Source: Fidelibacterota bacterium
GTDB lineage: Bacteria; Fidelibacterota; Marinisomatia; SCGC-AAA003-L08; D37C17
Reading direction: 5' to 3'
DNA length: 18,720 nt
Assembly: GCA_002704685.1 (NCBI GenBank)
Contig: PAHD01000029.1
Span: 50,042-68,761, forward strand
Part shown: in pieces, positions 6,770-13,881 of the stretch
Position numbering within the stretch: position 1 is the stretch's first letter
Layout: every line of letters starts with the position of its first letter
Translations under genes and position numbers: made by a program
The notes under the pieces: model-generated
Database searches by the model: none
What the model saw: only the letters and a program-made list of their open reading frames with translations
What the model was told of the DNA's origin: nothing

Positions 6770-8416
6770 ATGGCAAAGTTAATAGAGTATGATACAAGTG
6801 CAAGAAGCACACTTAAAGATGGGGTCGATGAACTAGCTAATGCTGTGAAAGTTACATTAGGTCCTAAGGGTAGAAATGTTGTTATTGATAAAAAATTTGG
6901 TGCACCTAATATAACAAAAGATGGTGTAACTGTTGCAAAAGAGATTGAGTTGGAAGATCCTGTGAAAAATATGGGAGCTCAAATGGTTAAAGAAGTTGCA
7001 TCAAAAACTTCTGATGTAGCTGGTGATGGAACTACAACTGCAACTGTTCTTGCACAAAGTATTATAAATGAGGGATTAAAGAATGTTACCGCTGGAGCAA
7101 ATCCTATGGACCTAAAAAGAGGAATAGATCAAGCGGTATCACAAGTTGTTAAATTTTTAAAATCAATGTCTAAAGATGTATCTGGTAAAGAAGAAATTAG
7201 CCAAGTTGGAACTATTTCTGCTAATAATGATCATTCGATTGGTGGTATAATTAGTGATGCTATGGAAAAAGTTGGTAATGAAGGTGTTATCACAGTTGAA
7301 GAGGCAAAGGGAATGGATACTTTTCTTGAAACAGTTGAGGGTATGCAATTTGATAGAGGGTACTTATCTCCTTATTTTGTTACAAACGCTGAAAATATGG
7401 AAGTTGAATTAGATAGTCCATTGATACTAGTTCATGAAAAAAAAATAAGTAATATGAAAGAACTATTGCCTGTCTTAGAAAAAGTGGTCCAAGCAGGGAA
7501 ATCTTTATTAATTATTGCTGAAGATATTGAAGGCGAAGCTCTTGCTACATTAGTAATGAATAAAATTAGAGGTACTTTTAAAGTTGCAGCTGTTAAAGCT
7601 CCTGGATTTGGAGATAGACGTAAAGCGATGTTGCAAGATATTGCAATTTTAACTGGAGCAACTGTTATTTCTGAAGAACAAGGTTATAAACTAGAAAATG
7701 CTGATATGGCTTATTTAGGTGAAGCTAAAAAAGTTAATATTGACAAAGATAATACAACTATCGTTGAAGGAAAAGGTCAAAAAGATAGTTTAGTTGCTAG
7801 AATAAATGAAATTAAAGTACAAATCGAAAAATCTACTTCTGACTACGATAAGGAAAAACTACAAGAAAGATTGGCTAAGCTTTCTGGTGGAGTTGCAGTT
7901 ATAAATATTGGTGCAGCTACTGAAGTAGAGATGAAAGAGAAAAAAGATAGAGTTGATGATGCTCTTCATGCTACTAGAGCAGCTGTAAAAGAAGGAATTG
8001 TTGCTGGTGGTGGTGTTGCTTTGTTACGTGCAAGTGATAAAATTAATACTAAAGGTATGGTTGGTGATGAAGCACTAGGCGCAGAAATATTGAAAACAGC
8101 ACTAGAAGGCCCTGCAAGGCAGATAGTTGCAAATGCTGGGTTAGAAGATTCAGTAGTTATAAATGAAATCAAAAATAAAAAAGGTAATATTGGATTTGAT
8201 TCAAGAAATGAAAAATATGTTGATATGTTAAAAGCTGGAATTATAGATCCTACCTTAGTAACTAGAACAGCTGTTCAAAACGCGGCAAGTATTGCAGGTT
8301 TATTACTAACAACTGAGGCTGTTATAACTGATAAGCCTGAACCTGCAGCTCCTGCAGCCCCTGCTCCAGATATGGGTGGTATGGGAGGTATGGGTGGTAT
8401 GGGTGGTATGATGTAA
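6770..8416 (+). CDS. groEL: Chaperonin GroEL (Hsp60)
   Basis: GroEL forms the double-ring folding chamber in the cytoplasm. The 548-residue length is typical. Visible landmarks are VTLGPKGRNVV and NITKDGVTVAKEI, the nucleotide motif VAGDGTTTATVL with Asp86 (equivalent to E. coli Asp87), the apical-domain segments GYLSPYFVTN and KAPGFGDRRKAML, and the RVDDALHATRAAVKEGIVAGGG block carrying the second catalytic aspartate. The protein ends in the Gly-Gly-Met repeat tail that lines the cavity, preceded by a short Pro/Ala stretch. AAAAGGAG at 6757-6764 lies five bases before the ATG. Only one groEL is seen, directly behind groES and closed by a terminator, so the pair forms a classic two-gene operon. 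Confidence 0.98.
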   Translation: MAKLIEYDTSARSTLKDGVDELANAVKVTLGPKGRNVVIDKKFGAPNITKDGVTVAKEIELEDPVKNMGAQMVKEVASKTSDVAGDGTTTATVLAQSIINEGLKNVTAGANPMDLKRGIDQAVSQVVKFLKSMSKDVSGKEEISQVGTISANNDHSIGGIISDAMEKVGNEGVITVEEAKGMDTFLETVEGMQFDRGYLSPYFVTNAENMEVELDSPLILVHEKKISNMKELLPVLEKVVQAGKSLLIIAEDIEGEALATLVMNKIRGTFKVAAVKAPGFGDRRKAMLQDIAILTGATVISEEQGYKLENADMAYLGEAKKVNIDKDNTTIVEGKGQKDSLVARINEIKVQIEKSTSDYDKEKLQERLAKLSGGVAVINIGAATEVEMKEKKDRVDDALHATRAAVKEGIVAGGGVALLRASDKINTKGMVGDEALGAEILKTALEGPARQIVANAGLEDSVVINEIKNKKGNIGFDSRNEKYVDMLKAGIIDPTLVTRTAVQNAASIAGLLLTTEAVITDKPEPAAPAAPAPDMGGMGGMGGMGGMM

Positions 8417-8436
8417 TATACTTTATAATATTATCT

Positions 8437-8472
8437 AAAAAAAAGCAGAACATAAAGTTCTGCTTTTTTTTT
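8437..8472 (+). terminator. Intrinsic terminator after groEL (potentially bidirectional)
   Basis: Eight A residues (8437-8444), GCAGAAC (8445-8451), a five-base loop ATAAA, GTTCTGC (8457-8463) and nine T residues (8464-8472) form a perfect seven-base G/C-containing stem flanked by A and T tracts that extend the pairing. This is the clearest terminator in the window. The A-tract means it could also act on the other strand, although no gene is seen there. Confidence 0.93.
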
Positions 8473-8473
8473 A

Positions 8474-8503
8474 TATTACTATATTGATTATTTTGGATAA
8501 AAT
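8474..8503 (+). promoter_or_regulatory. Possible smpB promoter giving a very short or absent leader
   Basis: The 37 bases between the groEL terminator and the smpB ATG (8510) contain TAAAAT at 8498-8503, preceded at 18 bases by TATTAC (8474-8479), a poor -35. A start about seven bases after the -10 would put transcription at or next to the ATG, and no AGGAG-like site is present. The pairing is weak and A+T-rich DNA offers many alternatives. Confidence 0.25.
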
Positions 8504-8509
8504 TTAATT

Positions 8510-8953
8510 ATGAATATAATTTCTACTAATCGCAAGTCTTCTTATCTTTATGATATTATATCTAAGTTTGAAGTAGGTATCCAATTAAAAGGATTTGAAG
8601 TTAAGGCTATTAGAGAGGGTAATGTTAATATAACTGAGTCTCATGTAACTATAAAAAATAATGAGATTTTTATTATAGGTATGCACATTGGTGAATACTC
8701 TCACTTAGGTTATGCTAATCATGATCCATTAAGAGATAAAAAATTATTAATGCACAAATATGAAATATTAAAAATAAAATCAAAATTTGAAACAAAAGGT
8801 TTTGCAATAGTGCCTTTGAAACTGTATTTCAAAAAAGGTAAAGCAAAAATAGAAATAGCATTATCTAAAGGTAAAAAGAAATGGGATAAGAGAGAGACTA
8901 TCAAGAAGAGAGATATTGATAGAGAAATAAAACGTTCTATGAAAGGTAATTAA
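8510..8953 (+). CDS. smpB: SsrA-binding protein SmpB
   Basis: SmpB binds tmRNA and brings it to stalled ribosomes in trans-translation. The 147 residues follow the family pattern: NRKSSYLYDI, FEVGIQLKGFEVKAIREGNVNI, a central HIGEYSH, NHDPLRDKKLLMHKYEI, KGFAIVPLKLYFKKGKAKIEIALSKGKKKWDKRET, and a basic C-terminal helix-forming tail (KRDIDREIKRSMKGN). The tail is the part that enters the decoding centre. The start ATG lacks a visible ribosome site, but upstream there is only the terminator, and the conserved NRK sits close to the start as usual. The ssrA RNA gene is not in the window. The stop overlaps the tyrS start by one base (TAATG), beginning a long run of overlapping genes. Confidence 0.96.
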   Translation: MNIISTNRKSSYLYDIISKFEVGIQLKGFEVKAIREGNVNITESHVTIKNNEIFIIGMHIGEYSHLGYANHDPLRDKKLLMHKYEILKIKSKFETKGFAIVPLKLYFKKGKAKIEIALSKGKKKWDKRETIKKRDIDREIKRSMKGN

Positions 8954-10158
8954 TGGGATTTATGTCTGTAGACAGTCAGTATGATATTTTAACATCAAGA
9001 ATTGAAGAAATTCTTCCTAAGAAAGAATTTATGTATAAGCTTGAAAAATCTGTAAAAAATAATATTCCTTTGAATATTAAACTTGGGTGTGATCCAAGTA
9101 GACCAGATTTACATATTGGTCACAGTGTTGTTTTAAATAAATTGAAGCAATTTCAAGATTTAGGTCACAATATCATATTGGTAATTGGTGATTTTACAGC
9201 AATGATTGGTGATCCTACAGGAAGAAATAAAACTAGACCACAAATAGATTTAAAAGAAACCAAAGAAAATTCTAAGACATATATAAGTCAAGTTTCAAAA
9301 ATTCTAAATATTAAGAAAACAAAAATTGTTTATAATTCAAAGTGGCTTAATGAAATTAATTTTAACAAATTAATAAAATTATCTTCAAAATTCACTTTAG
9401 CACAATTTTTAGAACGAGATGATTTTAGTAAAAGATATAATAGCGGGTTACCTATTTCACTGCATGAATTCATGTATCCTTTAGCTCAAGCTTACGATAG
9501 TGTTTATTTACGTTCAGATATAGAAATTGGAGGTACAGACCAAAAATTCAATTTATTGCTTGCAAGAGATTTACAGAAAGAGTTTGGTATGGAACCTCAA
9601 GTAGTTTTAACAATGCCGCTTATTGAAGGAACTGATGGTTTTGAGAAAATGTCTAAATCATATGAAAATTATATTGCTTTTAATGATTCTCCAAATGAAA
9701 TGTATGGAAAAATATTATCCATACCTGATAATTTAATTTTCAAATATTTTAAATATATTTCTAGTTTAACTTTAAAAGAAATCATTGATTTTCAATTATC
9801 TCTTAAAACTAATAAAATAAATCATAGAGATTTAAAAAGGAAGCTAGCTCGTGATATTGTATCAATTTATTATGATAATAAAAGTGCATCTCAAGCAGAA
9901 GAAAACTTTGATCGCGTTATTGTCAATAAAGGCATTCCAAAAGATATTAAAATAATTTCAATTTCAGAAAGAGTAAAGTTATTAGACTTTTTATTTGATA
10001 ATAATCTCATTTCAAGCAAAGGTGAAGGAAAAAGATTAATTAAACAGTCTGCTATTAAATTAAACGATGAAATAGTAAAAGATTTACATTTTAATTTAGA
10101 AATTAAAAAAGAATATACTATAAAAGTAGGCAAAAGAAGATTTATAAAAATTAAATGA
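8953..10158 (+). CDS. tyrS: Tyrosyl-tRNA synthetase, type 2 (TyrZ-like)
   Basis: Class I enzyme that charges tRNA-Tyr with tyrosine in the cytoplasm. The 401 residues include the HIGH motif at 54-57 in PSRPDLHIGH, the IGDFTAMIGDPTG strand, the tyrosine/tRNA region PLAQAYDSVYL, EIGGTDQKFNLLLARDL, and KMSKS at 232-236. A C-terminal S4-like RNA-binding domain covers about 338-401 (LLDFLFDNNLISSKGEGKRL). KMSKS rather than a KFGKS-type loop, together with the length near 400, marks the type 2 subgroup. AAAGG at 8942-8946 supports ATG 8953; a second in-frame ATG at 8962 would remove only three residues. The gene overlaps smpB by one base and is followed after one base by the NlpC/P60 gene. Confidence 0.96.
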   Translation: MGFMSVDSQYDILTSRIEEILPKKEFMYKLEKSVKNNIPLNIKLGCDPSRPDLHIGHSVVLNKLKQFQDLGHNIILVIGDFTAMIGDPTGRNKTRPQIDLKETKENSKTYISQVSKILNIKKTKIVYNSKWLNEINFNKLIKLSSKFTLAQFLERDDFSKRYNSGLPISLHEFMYPLAQAYDSVYLRSDIEIGGTDQKFNLLLARDLQKEFGMEPQVVLTMPLIEGTDGFEKMSKSYENYIAFNDSPNEMYGKILSIPDNLIFKYFKYISSLTLKEIIDFQLSLKTNKINHRDLKRKLARDIVSIYYDNKSASQAEENFDRVIVNKGIPKDIKIISISERVKLLDFLFDNNLISSKGEGKRLIKQSAIKLNDEIVKDLHFNLEIKKEYTIKVGKRRFIKIK

Positions 10159-10159
10159 A

Positions 10160-10945
10160 ATGCAAATTAAAGAATGTATAGTTAAAACAAGTAATGCACC
10201 ATTATACTTTGAACCAACTTTTAAATCTGAAATGGTATCTCAAGCATTAATATGGGAATATTTAAATATAGTTGATTATCATGAGGATTGGTATGAAATA
10301 GTACAATGGGATAAATACAAAAGCTGGATACATAAGTCATATGTTATTCAAAATAATTTAGAAAAAAATATTAAAAATAAGTATGAATGGTGTTTCTTAA
10401 AAGAATTTATATATCGTGATAACATATTGTTAAGTTTTGGATCTTATTTACCAGTATTTAGTAAAAATAAAAATAATTCTATTGACTTATTATTACCAAA
10501 TCAAAATCAAATTATTGTAGATCGAAATAAATTAATTTTTAATAATGATTCTTTATCAAGAGTTGGTCTTGTTAGTTTAGCCAAGAGCTTGTTAGGTACT
10601 CCTTACTTGTGGGGTGGTAAATCTTCATTTGGCTATGATTGTTCGGGTTTTATTCAGTCTATTTTTCGTTTGAAAGGAATTCTATTGCCAAGAGATTGTT
10701 CAGAACAAGTAAAAAGTAACGCAATTAAAAAAAAGACAACTAATGATATTATTCTTTGTGATTTGATTTATTTTAAAGAAAACTATAATTTTACCCATGT
10801 TGGAATGTTTATTAATAATGAGGAATTCATCCATGCATCAGGACAGGTGAAGATAAGTTCTATTGTTAAAAATAATAAAAATTTTTGTGAAAATTTGTCC
10901 AGTTTAGATTTTAATATTTTTGAGATAAATAATGAATATAGATAA
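10160..10945 (+). CDS. SH3b-NlpC/P60 cysteine peptidase without signal peptide (dipeptidyl-peptidase VI-like)
   Basis: A 261-residue protein with a bacterial SH3-like region at about 1-65 (APLYFEPTFKSEMVSQ, WYEIVQWDKYKSWIHKSYV), a second beta-rich segment to about 130, and an NlpC/P60 catalytic domain from about 138. The catalytic set is complete: Cys161 in YDCSGF after GTPYLWGGKSSFG, His213 in THVGMF, and a polar His225 in FIHASG. Such enzymes cut gamma-D-Glu-diamino acid bonds in murein peptides. The N-terminus (MQIKECIVKTSN) has no hydrophobic stretch, so the protein probably stays in the cytoplasm, as described for dipeptidyl-peptidase VI/YkfC relatives that recycle peptidoglycan fragments. 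The exact substrate is inference. The ATG lies one base after the tyrS stop, with no ribosome site of its own, and the end overlaps the HNH gene by 14 bases. Confidence 0.85.
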   Translation: MQIKECIVKTSNAPLYFEPTFKSEMVSQALIWEYLNIVDYHEDWYEIVQWDKYKSWIHKSYVIQNNLEKNIKNKYEWCFLKEFIYRDNILLSFGSYLPVFSKNKNNSIDLLLPNQNQIIVDRNKLIFNNDSLSRVGLVSLAKSLLGTPYLWGGKSSFGYDCSGFIQSIFRLKGILLPRDCSEQVKSNAIKKKTTNDIILCDLIYFKENYNFTHVGMFINNEEFIHASGQVKISSIVKNNKNFCENLSSLDFNIFEINNEYR

Positions 10946-11441
10946 AAAAGTTTTGCTTTTAAATAATAGCTATGAACCAATACAAATTATTGGTGGTAAA
11001 AAAGCTATAATTATGTTACTTCTTGAAAAAGTTGATTTAATAGAAAAAACAAATTCATTTATTTGTTCAGAAAAATTGAAGTTAAGTTTTCCAAGTGTAA
11101 TAAAATTAAAAAAATATGTATTTATTAAGATAAAAAATATACCTCTAACAAGAAAAAATATATTGAGTAGAGATAATAATGTATGTCAATATTGTGGAAA
11201 AAATTCAAAAAAAATGACAATTGACCATGTTATTCCTAAGGATAAAAGTGGAAAAGATACGTGGACAAATTTAGTTTCTGCTTGTAGTAAATGCAATATA
11301 AAGAAAGGAAATTATTTATTAAGTCAGATAAATATGAAATTATTAAATAAACCTAAAAAACCATCACATATATATCATATGCAAAAATTAGTTAAAAGTG
11401 GTAATGCTTTATGGAAGCCATATTTATTTATGAACAAATAG
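10932..11441 (+). CDS. HNH endonuclease family protein (McrA/COG1403-like)
   Basis: A 169-residue protein. Residues 6-40 (KVLLLNNSYEPIQIIGGKKAI) form the N-terminal module seen in a widespread chromosomal HNH family. The HNH finger occupies about 80-130: zinc cysteines Cys85 and Cys88 (CQYCG), Asp98-His99 in TIDHVIPK, Asn113 in TWTNLV, and Cys118 and Cys121 in CSKCNIKKG. The catalytic His and metal ligands are therefore intact, and nuclease activity is likely, though the cellular target of this family is not established as far as I know. It starts inside the end of the peptidase gene (14-base overlap) and is followed nine bases later by trpS. There is no methyltransferase, intron or phage gene nearby, so a restriction or homing role is not supported. 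Confidence 0.85.
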   Translation: MNIDKKVLLLNNSYEPIQIIGGKKAIIMLLLEKVDLIEKTNSFICSEKLKLSFPSVIKLKKYVFIKIKNIPLTRKNILSRDNNVCQYCGKNSKKMTIDHVIPKDKSGKDTWTNLVSACSKCNIKKGNYLLSQINMKLLNKPKKPSHIYHMQKLVKSGNALWKPYLFMNK

Positions 11442-11444
11442 GAG
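11440..11444 (+). promoter_or_regulatory. Shine-Dalgarno site supporting a TTG start for trpS
   Basis: AGGAG at 11440-11444 lies six bases before TTG 11451-11453. The residues that follow (DKKTILSGIQPSG) align with the normal TrpRS N-terminus, so TTG is the likely initiation codon. Confidence 0.7.
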
Positions 11445-11450
11445 AATATT

Positions 11451-12449
11451 TTGGATAAAAAAACAATATTATCAGGTATACAACCTTCAGGTAATTTATG
11501 TATTGGCAATTATATCGGAGCACTAAAACATTGGAACAAATTACAGAAAGATTATGAAAGTATTTTTTTAGTTGTTGATATGCATGCTATTACAACAAAT
11601 CAGGTACCATCAGAATTAAGAAAAAGATGTTTATCATTTGTTGCTCAGTATATTGCTTGTGGTATTAATCCAGAAAAAAATGATATAATTATTCAATCAC
11701 ATAATTCTCATCATGCTGAATTGATGTGGATATTAAGTTGTTTTACATATCAAGGAGAATTGTCTAGAATGACTCAGTACAAATCAAAGTCAAAAAATTT
11801 AAAAAATATTAACACAGGTTTATTTACATATCCAATTTTAATGGCAGCAGATATTTTACTCTATCAGGCAGATTTAGTACCGGTTGGTTCAGACCAGAAA
11901 CAGCATCTAGAGCTCTCGAGAGATATTGCACAAAGATTTAATAAACACTATACAGATACTTTTAAAATTCCTGAACCTTTTATACCTAAAAATGGTTCAA
12001 GAATTATGAGCTTACAAAATCCAAATAATAAAATGTCAAAATCTGATTCTAATTCAAACAATATTATTTCTTTATTAGACGATCCAAATTTAATAAGAAA
12101 AAAAATTAATAGAGCTGTTACAGATTCAGGTAGTGAATTAACTTTTGATAAAAAAAATAAACCTGGTCTTTCAAACTTAATTACTATTTACAAAGCACTC
12201 ACTTCTGATTCAATTGATGTAATTGAAAAAAGGTTTTTGGGTAAAATGTATTCACATTTTAAATCAGATTTAGCTGATATAATTATTGAAACTTTGTCCC
12301 CAATACGTGATGAGTATAATATGTTAATTAAAGATAAAGATTATTTAATGAAAATATTAGCTAAGGGTTCTAATAATGGATTTAGAAAATCAAGAAATAC
12401 TATATCTAAAGTTTATAGAAAAGTAGGTTTTTTACCTAAATTAAAATGA
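11451..12449 (+). CDS. trpS: Tryptophanyl-tRNA synthetase
   Basis: Class I synthetase that charges tRNA-Trp. The 332 residues match the bacterial family length. Motifs are SGIQPSGNLCIGNYIGAL (HIGH-equivalent CIGN at 17-20), DMHAIT, FTYPILMAADILLYQADLVPVGSDQKQHLELSRDIA, and KMSKS at 194-198. The first position of the HIGH motif is Cys here; Thr is common at this place in other bacterial TrpRS, so this is a variant rather than a defect. Translation begins at TTG, supported by AGGAG six bases upstream. The stop overlaps the next gene by four bases (ATGA). Together with tyrS, two aromatic aminoacyl-tRNA synthetases sit in the same gene run. No T-box or leader peptide is visible in the nine-base gap upstream. 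Confidence 0.96.
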   Translation: MDKKTILSGIQPSGNLCIGNYIGALKHWNKLQKDYESIFLVVDMHAITTNQVPSELRKRCLSFVAQYIACGINPEKNDIIIQSHNSHHAELMWILSCFTYQGELSRMTQYKSKSKNLKNINTGLFTYPILMAADILLYQADLVPVGSDQKQHLELSRDIAQRFNKHYTDTFKIPEPFIPKNGSRIMSLQNPNNKMSKSDSNSNNIISLLDDPNLIRKKINRAVTDSGSELTFDKKNKPGLSNLITIYKALTSDSIDVIEKRFLGKMYSHFKSDLADIIIETLSPIRDEYNMLIKDKDYLMKILAKGSNNGFRKSRNTISKVYRKVGFLPKLK

Positions 12450-13120
12450 GATTAAATAAATATTTAGCTAAGTGTGGCATTGGATCAAGAAGAAAATGCG
12501 ACGAGTATATAAAAAATGGGAAAATTAAAGTAAATGGTAAAGTAATTTCTGATTTTTCTTACAACGTTAACCCTGGTTCTTACATTCAATTTAATAATAA
12601 GTTGATAAATAAGCTTGAAGATTTAACTTATATTTTAAATAAACCTAAAGGTTATGTTTGTAGTAAGAAAGATAATTTAGATCGAAAAATCATTTATGAT
12701 TTAATTCCTGATGGTTTAAATTTTTTTTCAATTGGGAGATTAGATTATGATACATCTGGTATCATTATTATTACAAATGATGGTGATTTAAGTTATAGTT
12801 TATCTCATCCAAAATTTAATTTTAAAAAAAAATATTATGTATTTAGTGATAAAAAATTTTCATATGAGAATTTAAAAAAAATAAAAAAAGGTATAAAAGT
12901 AGGTAATGATTTTCTTAAAGCGGATATAAAATTTTTAGAATATATTAACAATGGCTATTTTTGGGATGTGATATTAACTGAAGGTAAAAATAGAGAAATA
13001 AAAAAAATTTTCAACCAGTTTGATAATAAAGTTTTAAATCTTCATAGATATGAATTTGCTGGAATTAAGTTGAATGGTTTAAAAGAAGGAAAATATAAAA
13101 AAATAAGCAAAAAAAAATAA
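12446..13120 (+). CDS. rluB: Pseudouridine synthase of the RsuA/RluB/RluE/RluF family
   Basis: Isomerises a specific uridine in rRNA. The 224-residue protein has an N-terminal S4 RNA-binding domain (MRLNKYLAKCGIGSRRKCDEYI, about 1-60) and a catalytic domain carrying the family motif SIGRLDYDTSGIIIITNDGDL with catalytic Asp100. It continues with LSHPKFNFKKKYYV and ends with EGKNREIKKIF. RluB (23S U2605) is the most common member outside Gammaproteobacteria, but subfamily assignment from sequence reading alone is uncertain, and RsuA-type specificity for 16S rRNA cannot be excluded. The protein is slightly short for RluB and has a lysine-rich C-terminus (KKISKKK). The start overlaps trpS by ATGA with no separate ribosome site, so translation is coupled. 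Confidence 0.85.
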   Translation: MRLNKYLAKCGIGSRRKCDEYIKNGKIKVNGKVISDFSYNVNPGSYIQFNNKLINKLEDLTYILNKPKGYVCSKKDNLDRKIIYDLIPDGLNFFSIGRLDYDTSGIIIITNDGDLSYSLSHPKFNFKKKYYVFSDKKFSYENLKKIKKGIKVGNDFLKADIKFLEYINNGYFWDVILTEGKNREIKKIFNQFDNKVLNLHRYEFAGIKLNGLKEGKYKKISKKK

Positions 13121-13225
13121 ATGCAATTCTTAGAGAAAAAAAAAATAATAAATATTAATTTTACATATCTCAATAAATATAGTATATTATCAAGCTTTTT
13201 GAACGAGGAGAAATTGGCAGTATGA
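13121..13225 (+). CDS. Possible 34-residue small protein bridging rluB and cmk
   Basis: An open frame starts with ATG directly after the rluB TAA and ends with TGA at 13223-13225, overlapping the cmk ATG in an ATGA motif. It fills the whole gap. The translation begins MQFLEKKKIININFTYL and ends FLNEEKLAV. I recognise no family. The exact fit between two coupled genes resembles the other junctions in this window, but a sigma70-like promoter and the cmk ribosome site lie inside it. A frame of this length is not rare by chance in this base composition, so it may be non-coding. Confidence 0.25.
   Translation: MQFLEKKKIININFTYLNKYSILSSFLNEEKLAV
13160..13188 (+). promoter_or_regulatory. Sigma70-like promoter for cmk-rpsA
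   Basis: TTTACA at 13160-13165 and TATATT at 13183-13188 are separated by 17 bases, the optimal spacing. Transcription would begin near 13195, leaving a leader of about 27 bases that includes GAGGAG at 13205-13210. This is the best promoter match I find in the window, placed before cmk-rpsA, whose high demand for S1 would justify a separate promoter. Confidence 0.55.
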
Positions 13226-13881
13226 TTATATCTATAGATGGGCCAGCAGCATCGGGTAAATCAACAACCGCTAGATTATTAGCGAAGAAGCTTGATTTTA
13301 TACATTTAAATACTGGTTTATATTATAGAGCTATTACCTATATTTTTATAAAAAATAATCTTTTTGATTCAAACCAAAGTAGTATTGATGATTTTTTTAA
13401 TAAAAATAATATTGAATTAAAAGGTGAAAGTCTTAATCAAGTTTATTGGAATGAAATTAATATTTCTTCATTTCTTTTTGAAAACATAGTAAATGAAAAG
13501 ATTCATATTACTAGTAACAACCCAATAATTAGGAAAAAATTAGTTTCAATGCAAAGATTAATTGGTCAAGATAATAATATCGTTTGCGAAGGAAGAGATA
13601 TAGGATCAGTAGTTTTCCCTAATGCCGATTTCAAATTTTTTTTAGTTGCTGATCTTAAATCTAGAATTCAAAGAAGGTTTAATGAATTAAAACTCAAAAA
13701 TCCTCTTTTGGATATTAAAGATGTTGAAGATTCATTAACTTCAAGGGATTATAATGATAGTACAAGAATTAATTCTCCTTTGATAAAACCACTAGAATCG
13801 ATAGAGATTGATACAACAAAAATGACTATTGAAATGCAGGTAAACTATATATATAAATTAATAAAACAGGAACAAAACTAA
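13222..13881 (+). CDS. cmk: Cytidylate kinase
   Basis: Phosphorylates CMP and dCMP with ATP in pyrimidine nucleotide recycling. The 219-residue protein has the P-loop GPAASGKST at 7-15, the CMP-binding LNTGLYYRA, the EGRDIGSVVFPNADFKFFL block, and the C-terminal SRDYNDSTRINSPLIKP followed by IDTT, all typical of the bacterial CMP kinase family. The start is ATG 13222; an AGGAG at 13206-13210 lies 11 bases upstream, a little far but usable. The conserved IDGPAASGKS near the very N-terminus confirms it. rpsA begins on the next base after the stop, reproducing the widespread cmk-rpsA gene pair. Confidence 0.96.
   Translation: MIISIDGPAASGKSTTARLLAKKLDFIHLNTGLYYRAITYIFIKNNLFDSNQSSIDDFFNKNNIELKGESLNQVYWNEINISSFLFENIVNEKIHITSNNPIIRKKLVSMQRLIGQDNNIVCEGRDIGSVVFPNADFKFFLVADLKSRIQRRFNELKLKNPLLDIKDVEDSLTSRDYNDSTRINSPLIKPLESIEIDTTKMTIEMQVNYIYKLIKQEQN

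Noticed and set aside
7163..8172. Minus-strand open frames inside groEL (7163-7348 and 7966-8172)
   Set aside because: They lie wholly antisense to a strongly conserved gene, show no motif, and have no ribosome site. They are by-products of groEL codon use.
8366..8416. Tandem GGTATG repeats at the groEL 3' end
   Set aside because: They encode the normal Gly-Gly-Met tail of GroEL, not an independent repeat element.
10932..11441. HNH protein as a restriction enzyme, homing endonuclease or phage nuclease
   Set aside because: No methyltransferase, intron, inverted repeats or phage genes are nearby, and it overlaps a housekeeping-type gene inside a tight operon. The N-terminal module fits a common chromosomal family.
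11451..11513. Cys in place of the first His of the HIGH motif of TrpRS as a sign of inactivation
   Set aside because: Bacterial TrpRS commonly carry Thr at this position (TIGN), so the position is tolerant; the KMSKS loop and other motifs are intact.
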